Assembly: GCA_003165275.1 (NCBI GenBank)
Contig: PLSW01000061.1
Coordinates: 10,846-48,850 of the forward strand
Direction of reading: 5' to 3'
From: Caulobacteraceae bacterium
GTDB lineage: Bacteria; Pseudomonadota; Alphaproteobacteria; Caulobacterales; Caulobacteraceae
Length of the DNA stretch: 38,005 bases
The translations under genes were made by a program, and so were the position numbers. The notes beneath the pieces are model-generated. The model saw only the letters and a list, made by a program, of their open reading frames with translations. It made no database searches and was not told the DNA's origin. The stretch's first letter is position 1. Every line of letters begins with the position of its first letter. Shown here in pieces: positions 1-9,699 of the stretch.

Positions 1-100
1 CTACGCGGTGGAGGAAATCAAACGAGCGCCTTGTCCTCCACCGCGTAGCGGGGGAGGTGGCCCGTAGCGAAGCGAAGGGTCGGAGGGGGCGTCGGTCCGC
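1..100. repeat. Intergenic palindromic repeat, copy A (partial at window edge)
   Basis: Perfect 15-bp inverted repeat (1-15 with 34-48, arm CTACGCGGTGGAGGA) followed by a G-rich unit ending in GGAGGGGGCGTCGGTCCGC at 82-100. The same 19-bp end occurs at 13881-13899, and both copies contain CACCGCGTAGCGGGGG upstream of it, so this is a dispersed element. The window may cut off its left end. No coding sense is seen; the next 120 bases lead into the monooxygenase gene. Confidence 0.7.
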
Positions 101-221
101 CGCACGCCGCCTAGGATATCGCTGATCACATAGCGGTGGCGCGTCGCACAGCCATCGTTTAGAACATGCAGTATGGCGACGGGCGCCCCACGCCGCGCGC
201 CCTGACTTGGGGAAACCGCAG

Positions 222-2017
<1,796 letters not shown>

Positions 2018-2021
<4 letters not shown>

Positions 2022-2527
2022 AGGGTCCGTACGACCTCGTGCGCCAACAGCCACCGCTTGCGCTCGATCCCGCCGCCATAGCCGGTGAGCGATCCGTCCG
2101 CGCCGATGACCCGGTGGCAGGGCACCACCACGCCCACGGGGTTGGCGCCGTTGGCCGCGCCCACGGCGCGCACGGCGGCGGGCTTGCCGATCCGCGCGGC
2201 GAGACCGGCGTAGGTCAGGGTCGCGCCCGCGGGGATGGTGCGCAGGGCGGCCCAGACCGCGCGCTGGAACGGGGTTCCCGCGGTCTCGACCACAAGGCCG
2301 TCGATCGCGCCGATGTCCCCCTCCAGATAGGCGGTTAGCGCCGCTCGGGCCGGGGAGGGCGGCCGACCTTCGGCCAGGGTCACCGCCGGTCCATAGTGAA
2401 GCCGCAGAAGACGCATCATGCGCGGTTCGTAGTCGGTCCAGTCGAGGGCGCGCAGGCGGTCGTCGGCGTCGGTCACCAGCAGCATCTCGCCGGTGACGGT
2501 GGACAGGCGTTCGAGATGGAAGCGCAT
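2018..2527 (-). CDS. ogt: Methylated-DNA--[protein]-cysteine S-methyltransferase
   Basis: Suicide repair protein that moves the methyl group from O6-methylguanine (or O4-methylthymine) in DNA onto its own cysteine. The 169-aa product has the active-site motif PCHRV with Cys137, preceded by a conserved GANP(V) segment and followed by the LTGYGGG loop, plus the helix-turn-helix-like FQRAVWAALRTIPAG region near 88-100. The frame stays open further upstream, but that part translates repeat DNA; ATG 2527 gives the usual 160-180 aa length. It lies head-to-head, across a 362-bp gap, with an AdaN-AraC-AlkA fusion gene, so the two together cover both base-repair arms of the adaptive response. Regulation by that neighbour is inferred from position. 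The symbol could equally be adaB. Confidence 0.93.
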
Positions 2528-2889
2528 CGGGTTCGCCGAGCGGTGACTGGAAGCGCCATCATGTCCTGGCCGAGCCTTGGCGGCTCGCCGTTTTCGGACC
2601 TCGACATCGCGGAACCCAGGCAAATGTGGAGGGCGGTCGGAACAGCCATCGATCTTTCCATTGGCGTCACCACCGGGCTTGTCCCGGTGGCGAGGGAACG
2701 CTGGCGTTGAAGGCGGTCCCATCGTGGTCAGCCACATCCCGTTCGTGTTCCCTTGTGGCCGGGACAAGCCCGGCCATGACGGAAAACGGGACAGTTCGAC
2801 AAGGCGGCGTTTCCTTGGGTGGGCCGCCGCCAAACGGTCAGGTCCGAAAACCGCGAGACTCCGCTCTCGCCCGGGACGATCATGGCGTC
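2528..2889. promoter_or_regulatory. Divergent repair-gene intergenic region with two REP-like hairpins
   Basis: This 362-bp gap between the methyltransferase and AlkA-fusion genes must carry both promoters. It holds two small palindromes of one family in opposite orientation: 2670-2690 (arms CCACCGGG/CCCGGTGG, loop CTTGT) and 2756-2776 (arms TGGCCGGG/CCCGGCCA, loop ACAAG). A third relative is at 34024-34056. Frames that run through the gap encode only repeat-derived residues. I could not place -35/-10 boxes or an Ada box with confidence. Confidence 0.55.
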
Positions 2890-4380
2890 ATGGATCTCGA
2901 TCACGACGCCTGCTACCGCGCCCTGCTCACCCGGGACGCCCGCTTCGACGGGCGGCTGTTCGTGGGGGTGAAGACCACGGGGATCTATTGCCGGCCGATC
3001 TGCCCGGCCCGCACGCCCAAGCGGGAGAACGTCACCTTCCACGCCTCCGCGGCCGCCGCCCAGGAGGCGGGCTTCCGGCCCTGTCTTCGTTGTCGGCCGG
3101 AGGCGGCGCCGGACCTCGCCGTCTGGCGCGGGACCTCGAACACGGTGGCCAGGGCCCTGGCGCTGATCGAACTCGGCGCCCTGGACGAGGACGACGTCAA
3201 TGCGCTGGCCGAGCGTCTGGGCGTCGGCGAACGCCAGCTTCGCCGCCTGTTCGCCAAACACCTGGGCGCCTCGCCCATCGCCGTGGCCCAGACCCGGCGC
3301 GTGCTGCTGGCCAAGCAGCTGATCCACGAAACCCGCCTGCCCATGGCCGAGGTGGCGTTGGCCTCGGGGTTCGGCAGCATCCGCCGCTTCAACGAGACCT
3401 TCCACCAGCTCTTCCGCCGGCCGCCCAGCGCCCTGCGCCGCGGCAGCGCCGCCGAGGTCTCCAGCGGCGCCGGCGGGGAGGTCAGCCTGCTGCTGCGCTA
3501 TCGCGCGCCCTACGACTGGCCGGCGATGCTGGCCTTCCTGCGCCTGCGCGCCATTCCCGGCGTCGAGGTGGTGGGCGAGGACAGCTACGCCCGCACCATC
3601 GAGATCGACGGCGTGCATGGCATGCTTGTGGTTCGCCCCGGCGAGGCGAACGCCCTGCGCGCCGTCATCCGGTTTCCGGTGCTGACGGCCCTGCCGACAA
3701 TCATCGCCCGCCTCAGACGGCTGTTCGACCTGGCCGCCGATCCCGAGGCGATCGGCGCACACCTGGCCCGCGACCCCGCCCTGGCGCCCCTGGTGGCGGC
3801 CCGGCCGGGTCTGCGGACCCCGGGCGCTTGGCAGGGCTTCGAGCTCGCCATTCGCGCGGTGCTCGGCCAGCAGATCACCGTCGCCGCGGCCATCGGCCTG
3901 GCGGGAAAGCTGACCGCGGCCTATGGCGAGGCCTTCAGCGCGCCCCACCCGGAATTTCCGGGCCTGACGCGGGTGTTTCCCCGCCCGGAGCGCCTGGCGC
4001 AAGCCGATCTGTCGACCCTCGGGGTGCCGGGCGCCCGGGCCCGCGCCTTGTCCTCCCTGGCCGCGGCGGTGGTCGCCGATCCCGGCATCTTCAGCGCCAC
4101 GCGCAGCCTCGACGCCGCCATCGCCCAGCTGAAGGGGCTGGCCGGGATCGGAGAATGGACGGCGCAATACATCGCCATGCGAGAGCTGCGCGAGCCCGAC
4201 GCCTTCCCCGCCGCCGACATCGGCCTGATGCGGGCCCTGGAGGACGAGACCGGCCGCCGCCCGACACCGGTGGAACTCCTCGCCCGCGCCGAGGCCTGGC
4301 GGCCTTGGCGGGCTTATGCGGCGCAGCACCTGTGGGCGTCGTACGCCCCGCATCAGGCGGAGGTGGTGAAGGCGGCGTGA
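2890..4380 (+). CDS. alkA: Bifunctional transcriptional activator/DNA repair protein: AdaN-AraC-AlkA fusion
   Basis: The 496-aa protein joins three modules. Residues 1-75 are the Ada methylphosphotriester-repair domain with its four zinc cysteines (Cys34, Cys38, Cys65, Cys68). Residues 85-185 are an AraC-type double helix-turn-helix. Residues 195-496 are an AlkA-type 3-methyladenine DNA glycosylase II with the helix-hairpin-helix LAGIGEWTAQYIA (417-429) and catalytic Asp443 in FPAADIG. In E. coli Ada the third module is the O6-methylguanine methyltransferase; here that activity is in the divergent gene upstream. By family knowledge, methylation of a zinc cysteine by damaged DNA phosphate should turn the protein into an activator of repair genes, probably including itself and its neighbour (inference). 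ATG 2890 starts directly before the Ada domain; the sequence upstream is repeat DNA. A palindromic terminator follows. Confidence 0.94.
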   Translation: MDLDHDACYRALLTRDARFDGRLFVGVKTTGIYCRPICPARTPKRENVTFHASAAAAQEAGFRPCLRCRPEAAPDLAVWRGTSNTVARALALIELGALDEDDVNALAERLGVGERQLRRLFAKHLGASPIAVAQTRRVLLAKQLIHETRLPMAEVALASGFGSIRRFNETFHQLFRRPPSALRRGSAAEVSSGAGGEVSLLLRYRAPYDWPAMLAFLRLRAIPGVEVVGEDSYARTIEIDGVHGMLVVRPGEANALRAVIRFPVLTALPTIIARLRRLFDLAADPEAIGAHLARDPALAPLVAARPGLRTPGAWQGFELAIRAVLGQQITVAAAIGLAGKLTAAYGEAFSAPHPEFPGLTRVFPRPERLAQADLSTLGVPGARARALSSLAAAVVADPGIFSATRSLDAAIAQLKGLAGIGEWTAQYIAMRELREPDAFPAADIGLMRALEDETGRRPTPVELLARAEAWRPWRAYAAQHLWASYAPHQAEVVKAA

Positions 4381-4387
4381 GGATAAT

Positions 4388-4415
4388 GCTCCTCCCCCAT
4401 AAATGGGGGAGGAGC
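4388..4415. terminator. Bidirectional palindromic terminator
   Basis: Perfect 12-bp inverted repeat (GCTCCTCCCCCA / TGGGGGAGGAGC) with a 4-base TAAA loop, lying between the convergent alkA-type gene and the sugar dehydrogenase gene. No strong T tract follows on either side, so termination is inferred from position and stem strength. Confidence 0.65.
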
Positions 4416-4424
4416 AAGACTCGC

Positions 4425-5738
4425 TCACCCCTTCGGCGTCACCCGCCAGATCGTGTTCCCTACGTCGTCCGCCACCAGCAGCGCGCCTGTTGAATCCGTC
4501 GCGACCCCCACGGGCCGGCCGTAGGCCTGGTCCTTGGCTGACAGAAAGCCGGTCAGGATGTCCTGCGGCGGGCCGGCCGGGCGGCCATTCTGGAAGGGGA
4601 CGAAGATGACCTTGTAGCCGGCCCGTTTGGACCGGTTCCACGACCCGTGCTGACCGATGAAGGCGCCGCCCAGGTACTGGGCCGGCAACAGCGAGCCGCG
4701 ATAGAAGGTCAGGCCCAGGGAGGCCGTATGCGAGCCGAGGGCATAGTCCGGCGCGATCGCCTTGGCCACCAGATCGGGCCGCGGCGGGCTCACCCGGGTG
4801 TCGACGTGCTGGCCGTAGTAGCTGTAGGGCCAGCCGTAGAAGGCGCCGTCCTTCACCGAGGTCATGTAGTCGGGCACAAGGTCGTCGCCGAGTTCGTCCC
4901 GCTCGTTCACCGCGGTCCACAGGGCGCCGGTCTTGGGTTCGAAGTCCATGCCGTTGGCGTTGCGCAGGCCCGAGGCGTAGATGCGCGACTTGCCGGTGGC
5001 GCGGTCGACTTCCCAGATCGCCGCCCGGCCCTTTTCGGCGTCGATGCCGTTTTCGCCGACATTGCTGTTGGAGCCGACCGTCACATAGAGCTTGGTCCCG
5101 TCGGGGCCGGCGATGATGTTCTTGGTCCAGTGGTGGTCGATCGGGCCGCCGGGCAGGTCGATCAGTTTGACCCCCGGGGCCGCGATGGCGGTCTCGCCCG
5201 CCTTGTATGGAAAGGCCAGCACGGCGTCGGTGTCGGCGACATAGAGGGTGTCGCCCACCAGGGTCATGCCGAAGGGGGAATTGAGACCGGTGAGGAAGAC
5301 GCTGCGGCTGGCCGTCTTGCCGTCCGGTCCCAGGCCGCGCAGCAGCACGATCCGGTTGGGGCTGTGGGTCTCGGCGCCCACCCGTTTCATGATCTGCCGC
5401 TCAAGCCAGCCGCGAAAGCCGATCGGCTTGAGGGCGGGCCCATCGGTTTCCGCCACCAGCACATCGCCGTTGGGCAGCACATAGAGCCAGCGGGGGTGGC
5501 TGAGACCCTGGGCATAGGGGGTGACCTGCAGGCCGGGAGCCGCAACCGGCCCCGCGCCGGCGGGCCAGCCGAGGGCCTCGGCGAGGTTGACCGTCGGCAG
5601 CAGGCCCTTGTGCGGCGCCGGCAGTCGCGGATTGGCGCCGAACCCCGACTGGGGCGGTAAGGTGGGCTGTGGGCCGCAGCCGGCGAGGCCGAGCGCGCTG
5701 GTCGCGGCCAGGCTCAGCGCGAACAGTCTGATCTTCAT
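4425..5738 (-). CDS. PQQ-dependent sugar/sorbosone dehydrogenase family lipoprotein
   Basis: Predicted six-bladed beta-propeller oxidoreductase of the glucose/sorbosone dehydrogenase family (COG2133), acting outside the inner membrane. The N-terminus is a lipoprotein signal with lipobox LAGC (Cys21), so it is likely membrane-anchored. Family features seen are the blade segments HPRWLYVLPNGDVLVAETDG, LYVTVGSNSN, ASGLRNANGMDFEP and GAFIGQHGSWNRS, the last a conserved active-site-side motif. The product is 437 aa. Of two close ATGs, 5738 is spaced best (about 8 bases) from GGAGGGG; 5744 is the alternative. The gene starts 20 bp after the M13 peptidase stop, so the two probably share a transcript. 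No PQQ synthesis genes are present here, and the cofactor and sugar are not shown by the sequence. Confidence 0.9.
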   Translation of the reverse strand: MKIRLFALSLAATSALGLAGCGPQPTLPPQSGFGANPRLPAPHKGLLPTVNLAEALGWPAGAGPVAAPGLQVTPYAQGLSHPRWLYVLPNGDVLVAETDGPALKPIGFRGWLERQIMKRVGAETHSPNRIVLLRGLGPDGKTASRSVFLTGLNSPFGMTLVGDTLYVADTDAVLAFPYKAGETAIAAPGVKLIDLPGGPIDHHWTKNIIAGPDGTKLYVTVGSNSNVGENGIDAEKGRAAIWEVDRATGKSRIYASGLRNANGMDFEPKTGALWTAVNERDELGDDLVPDYMTSVKDGAFYGWPYSYYGQHVDTRVSPPRPDLVAKAIAPDYALGSHTASLGLTFYRGSLLPAQYLGGAFIGQHGSWNRSKRAGYKVIFVPFQNGRPAGPPQDILTGFLSAKDQAYGRPVGVATDSTGALLVADDVGNTIWRVTPKG

Positions 5739-5758
5739 GGTCATCCCCTCCAGGTCTT

Positions 5759-7825
5759 CTACCACATCCGCACGCGGTCAGCCGGGGCCAGGTAGAGCTT
5801 CTGGCCGGGCTTGACGTCGAAGGCCGCGTACCAGGCGTCGTTGTTGCGGACGGTGTCGCTGCGATATTCGGCCGGCGCGTGGCCGTCGGTAAGGACCTGC
5901 TGGCGCAGGGCCGCCTCCCGCACCTTGGTCCGCCAGCTCTGGGCGAAGGCGAGGAAGAACTGCTGGTCGCCGGTCATGCCGTCAATCACCGGGGCCTGGG
6001 CGCCGCCGAGGGACAGGCGATAGGCGTCGTAGGCGGCGGCGAGCCCGGCGACGTCGGCGATGTTTTCGCTGAGGGTCTGGCGGCCGTTGACCGATATGTC
6101 CGGGTACGGACGATAGCTGTCGAATTCCTTGACCAGTTGCTCCGCCGACGCCCGGAAATGGGCGAAGTCGGCGGGGGTCCACCAGTTGGCCAGGCGGCCG
6201 GAGGCGTCGAACAGGGCCCCCTGGTCGTCGAAGCTGTGGCTGATCTCATGGCCGATGATCGCGCCGACGGCGCCGTAGTTGGCCGCGGCGGAGGCGCCCG
6301 GATCGAAGTGGGGCGCCTGCAATTCGGCGGCGGGGAAGTTCAGGGCGTTCATCGCCGGCAGGTTCACCGCGTTCACGGTCTGCGGGGTCATCACCCACTC
6401 GCCGCGATCCACCGGATGGCCGAGTTTCCTGAGGTTGCGCCGATATTCGAACAGGCTGGCGCGATAGGCGTTGCCGTATGCGTCGCCCGCCGCGACCACG
6501 AGGCCGGAATAGTCCCGCCAATGGGCGGGATAGCCGACGCCGACCTTGAGGGTGGCGAGCTTGGCCTGGGCCCTGGCCTTGGTTTCCGGGGCCATCCATT
6601 CCAGGCTGTCGATGCGGCGGCTGAAGGCGGCGATCAGGTTCTTCACCATCGCCTGCACCTGGGCCTTGGCCTCCGGCGGGAAATACTGCTGGGCGTAGAG
6701 TTTCCCCACCGCCTCGCCCAGGGCGCCGTTGGTGGCGCCTACCGCCCGTTTCCAGCGGACGCTGTTGACGGGGGTTCCCGACAGCACCTTGCCGTAGAAG
6801 TCGAAGCGCTCATCGACAAAGGCTGACGGCAGGACGGGGGACGCGCGCTCGAGGGCGTGGAAGGCCAGGTAATCGCGCCAGGTCGCTAGGGGTTCCGAAG
6901 CCGCCAGGGCTGCGATGCCCGTCGCCGCGCTCGGCGCCCAGACCACGAAGTTGCGCTGGCCGCCCAGGCCCGCGGCCGCGAAGTAGCTGGCCCAGTCCAG
7001 GCCCGGCGCCCGGCTGGCGAAATCGGCGCGGGTCCAATGGTTGTCGCCCTTGCGAACATCCTCGGCGTCGGCGCGGCTGACGTGGGTCAGGGCGATCTTG
7101 TACTCAAGGTCGAAGATGCGCGCGGCCCGCGCGTCGGCGTCGGCGAAGCCGGCGAGGCGCAGCACGTTGGCGATGTGGGCGCGGTACTTGGCGCGGATAT
7201 CCTCCATCCGCGGCGAGGCGCTCAGGTAATAGTCGCGGTCCGGAAGGCCGAGGCCGCCCTGGACCAGGAAGGCGGCGTAGGCTTTGGGATCGTCCAGGTC
7301 CTGCGCCACCCAAAGGCCGAACAGCCTTTCGGTGTGCAGGCTCGTGGCGTTGAGGATGTCGACGTCGGCCCGCAGCGTTCCGCCCAAGGCGCGGGCGAGG
7401 GCGCGGCGGCTGCGTACGCCGGCGGTGCCGCGCAACTCAGGCTGGGTGGGCGACAGGCCGAGGAGCTCGATCCGGGTTTCGTCCATGTAGGCGGCGTAGT
7501 AGTCGGCGATCTTGCGCGTTTCGGAGCCGGGCGCGGGGCCGGCGGCGCCGGCGGCCTTGATCAGGCCGGACACCCGCTTGTCGGTGGCCTCCACAAGGGC
7601 CGCGCCGACTCCGTAGGCGCTGCGATCGTTGGGGATGGTCGTCCTGGCGATCCAGGCGCCGTTGGCGTAGGCGAAGAAATCATCGCCCGGCGCGACCGCC
7701 GGGTCGATCGCGGCGATGCTGATCCCATGCGGCGCGACGTCCTGGGCCAGGGCCGCGCCGTGGGCGGCGATGGCCAGGAGGGCGGCGGCGGCGAAGACGG
7801 CGGCTCGGTGAAGGCGGCGGGGCAT
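5759..7825 (-). CDS. Secreted M13 family zinc metallopeptidase (neprilysin/PepO-like)
   Basis: Zinc endopeptidase of the neprilysin family, which cleaves small peptides. The product (688 aa) opens with a Sec signal peptide (hydrophobic run ending GAALAQ near residue 27), then the DDFFAYANGAW motif that begins most M13 enzymes. The zinc site is HEISH near residue 525 with the third ligand in ENIADVAGL near 586; VNLPAMNALNFPAA is the usual substrate-loop region. Length matches bacterial M13 enzymes (about 680-700 aa). ATG 7825 is preferred over GTG 7852 because it begins a clean signal peptide, though no strong ribosome-binding site is visible. It leads a likely two-gene unit with the lipoprotein dehydrogenase. 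Probable role: periplasmic peptide breakdown. Confidence 0.93.
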   Translation of the reverse strand: MPRRLHRAAVFAAAALLAIAAHGAALAQDVAPHGISIAAIDPAVAPGDDFFAYANGAWIARTTIPNDRSAYGVGAALVEATDKRVSGLIKAAGAAGPAPGSETRKIADYYAAYMDETRIELLGLSPTQPELRGTAGVRSRRALARALGGTLRADVDILNATSLHTERLFGLWVAQDLDDPKAYAAFLVQGGLGLPDRDYYLSASPRMEDIRAKYRAHIANVLRLAGFADADARAARIFDLEYKIALTHVSRADAEDVRKGDNHWTRADFASRAPGLDWASYFAAAGLGGQRNFVVWAPSAATGIAALAASEPLATWRDYLAFHALERASPVLPSAFVDERFDFYGKVLSGTPVNSVRWKRAVGATNGALGEAVGKLYAQQYFPPEAKAQVQAMVKNLIAAFSRRIDSLEWMAPETKARAQAKLATLKVGVGYPAHWRDYSGLVVAAGDAYGNAYRASLFEYRRNLRKLGHPVDRGEWVMTPQTVNAVNLPAMNALNFPAAELQAPHFDPGASAAANYGAVGAIIGHEISHSFDDQGALFDASGRLANWWTPADFAHFRASAEQLVKEFDSYRPYPDISVNGRQTLSENIADVAGLAAAYDAYRLSLGGAQAPVIDGMTGDQQFFLAFAQSWRTKVREAALRQQVLTDGHAPAEYRSDTVRNNDAWYAAFDVKPGQKLYLAPADRVRMW

Positions 7826-7898
7826 GGGGTCTCGTTGGAAGCGACAGAACACGCGCGGGAAGCTAGACGATCGACAGGCAGACGCAATGCGGGCGCGC

Positions 7899-8780
7899 TC
7901 AGTCCGGCGCCAGGACGGGCGCCCGCGGCGCCGCCGTCACCGTGGCGCCGGCCGAGGCGACCATCACGGCGCCGATGGCCAGCCACTGGACCGGCGTCAA
8001 CGCCTGTCCAAGGAGGGCCAGCCCGGCCACGGCGCCGAGGGCGGGTTCCAGGCTCATCAGGATGCCGAAGGTCCGCGCGGGCAGCTTGGTGAGAACAATC
8101 ATCTCCAGGGTGTAGGGCAGGGCCGTGGACAACAGGCCCACGCCGGCGCCCAGGGCGATGGCGTGCGGGTTGAGCAGCGTCGCCCCGGCGTGGGCCACGC
8201 CGATGGGGATCACCACCACCGCGGCGACGATCATGCCCAGGGCGGCGGTTTGCACCCCGTGCAGGTCTCCGGCCTTCTGGCCGAAGGTGATGTACAGGGC
8301 CCAACAGACCCCGGCCCCCAGCGCATAGGCCATGCCCACAGGGTCGAGGGGCGCCAGCGTCCGCCCGATCGGCAACAGCAGGGCCAGGCCCGCGACCGCG
8401 ATCGCCACCCAGACCAGGTCAAGCCGCCGCCGGGATCCCCACAGGGCGACGCCGAGGGGGCCGGTGAATTCGATCGCGACGGCGATCCCCAGCGGAATAC
8501 GGCTCATGGCGAGGTAGATCATCAGGTTCATGCCGGCCATGGCCGCGCCATAGATGACGATCATCCGCCACGCCGCCGGCGTCGGCCGCGAGCGCCACGG
8601 GCGAAGGGCGATCGCCAGCATCGCGGTGCCGAAGATCAGCCGCAGGGCCGAGGCGCCCTGGGGCCCCACCAGGGGAAACATGCGCTGGGCGAAGGTGGCG
8701 CCGACCTGAATCGACGCCATCGCGGCGACGAGCAGACCGACCCAAAGGCCGGCGGAAACGAGTCGGGGCTGGGCGGGCAT
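7899..8780 (-). CDS. rhtA: Threonine/homoserine exporter RhtA (EamA/DMT family)
   Basis: Inner-membrane carrier with about ten predicted transmembrane helices in two EamA repeats. Many stretches match what I recall of E. coli RhtA: VAMASIQ-type N-terminus, FPLVGPQGASALRL, PLGIAVAIEFTGPL, ALGAGVCWALYI, LSTALPYTLEMI and RTFGILMSLEPAL. By analogy it exports threonine, homoserine and related amino acids. The 293-aa length is the usual size. It is monocistronic, with 73 bp separating it from the M13 peptidase gene downstream on the same strand. Family call is firm; the true substrate could differ. Confidence 0.9.
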   Translation of the reverse strand: MPAQPRLVSAGLWVGLLVAAMASIQVGATFAQRMFPLVGPQGASALRLIFGTAMLAIALRPWRSRPTPAAWRMIVIYGAAMAGMNLMIYLAMSRIPLGIAVAIEFTGPLGVALWGSRRRLDLVWVAIAVAGLALLLPIGRTLAPLDPVGMAYALGAGVCWALYITFGQKAGDLHGVQTAALGMIVAAVVVIPIGVAHAGATLLNPHAIALGAGVGLLSTALPYTLEMIVLTKLPARTFGILMSLEPALGAVAGLALLGQALTPVQWLAIGAVMVASAGATVTAAPRAPVLAPD

Positions 8781-8978
8781 GGGCGCAGCCTAACCTGGAA
8801 CGGCCCCCGCGCGCGCCGGTGAAATGACGAGGTGTGGCGCCGAAGTCGCAGTCAGTGGCGGCAGATGCGACACACCAAAAAAAGTTGCGCTGCCTCAAAG
8901 CTGGGCCTTTGGGCGCGGCCCAGACCCACGCCAACGACGACCGGCATTGGCCGGCGCCACTCAAAGAGGGATTAGAAA

Positions 8979-9635
8979 ATGACTTCCGCCAAACTTCTCG
9001 TCGCCGCTGCCGCGATGCTGGTCACCACGGGCGCCGCGGCCGCCGCGCACGCCGACGACTTCAAACCCAACGCCGCGGGCGCCTGGATCGTCGACGCCCG
9101 CATCAGCGACGTTTCCCCCGACACCAGCGCCGCCATCAAGACCGGCTCAGGCGGCGCCACCGGCCTGCATGTCCATGTGAGCGACGATGTGATGCCCACC
9201 CTGGGCTTCACCTACTTCTTCACCGACAAGATCGCCGTGGAGGCGATCCTGGGCACCACCGAGCACAACATCGACGCGGTCGGCGCCGGCGGATCCACCA
9301 AGGTCCACAGCACCTGGGTGCTGCCGCCGGTGGTCTCCATCCAGTATCACCCGCTGCCCGCCGCCCGCTTCAGCCCCTATGTCGGCGCCGGGGTCAATGC
9401 GATGATCTATTACGGCGGCAAGAACTATAACGGCTACACCGTGGACGTGAAGGACAGCCTGGGCGTGGCGCTGCAGGCGGGCGTCGACATCGCGCTTAAG
9501 GGGCCCTACATCGCCAACGTCGACATCAAGAAGGTTTGGGTCACCAGCGACGCGTCGGTGGATGGCGGAGCCTTCAAATCCAATGTCGACCTCAACCCCT
9601 GGGTCTTTTCCGTCGGTATCGGCCGCAAGTTCTAG
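8979..9635 (+). CDS. OmpW family outer-membrane protein
   Basis: Eight-stranded beta-barrel outer-membrane protein that gives small hydrophobic molecules a way through the outer membrane. The 218-aa product has a signal peptide cleaved near AAAHA/DD (about residue 25), the family's GLHVHVSDDVMPTLGFTYFFTDKIAVE segment split over strands two and three, YVGAGVNAMIYYG in the middle, and the terminal phenylalanine of outer-membrane proteins (GRKF). AGAGGG-like sequence AGAGGG lies 8 bases before ATG 8979. OmpW genes are often under Fnr/FixK control, but I found no convincing TTGAT-N4-ATCAA box in the 198-bp upstream gap. A hairpin separates it from the convergent M16 gene. Confidence 0.92.
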   Translation: MTSAKLLVAAAAMLVTTGAAAAAHADDFKPNAAGAWIVDARISDVSPDTSAAIKTGSGGATGLHVHVSDDVMPTLGFTYFFTDKIAVEAILGTTEHNIDAVGAGGSTKVHSTWVLPPVVSIQYHPLPAARFSPYVGAGVNAMIYYGGKNYNGYTVDVKDSLGVALQAGVDIALKGPYIANVDIKKVWVTSDASVDGGAFKSNVDLNPWVFSVGIGRKF

Positions 9636-9661
9636 CACCCGTAAGGTCTAGCAAACGTAAG

Positions 9662-9692
9662 GGGGTTCCTTGGCCGCTGGCCGGGGAACCCC
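9662..9692. terminator. Candidate bidirectional terminator hairpin
   Basis: Inverted repeat GGGGTTCC (9662-9669) / GGAACCCC (9685-9692) with a second GGCC/GGCC pairing inside. It sits between the stops of ompW-type and M16 genes, which converge. There is no clear T tract. Confidence 0.5.
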
Positions 9693-9699
9693 TTGGCCG

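Noticed and set aside
2728-4920. Very long open frame on the minus strand across the AlkA-fusion gene
   Set aside because: Antisense to a gene with clear domains; the translation is Arg/Gly/Ala-rich low complexity as expected from high GC, with no motif or start signal.
8781-8978. Possible Fnr/FixK box before the OmpW gene
   Set aside because: Only isolated TTG and CAA half-sites (around 8884-8898); the TTGAT-N4-ATCAA pattern is absent.
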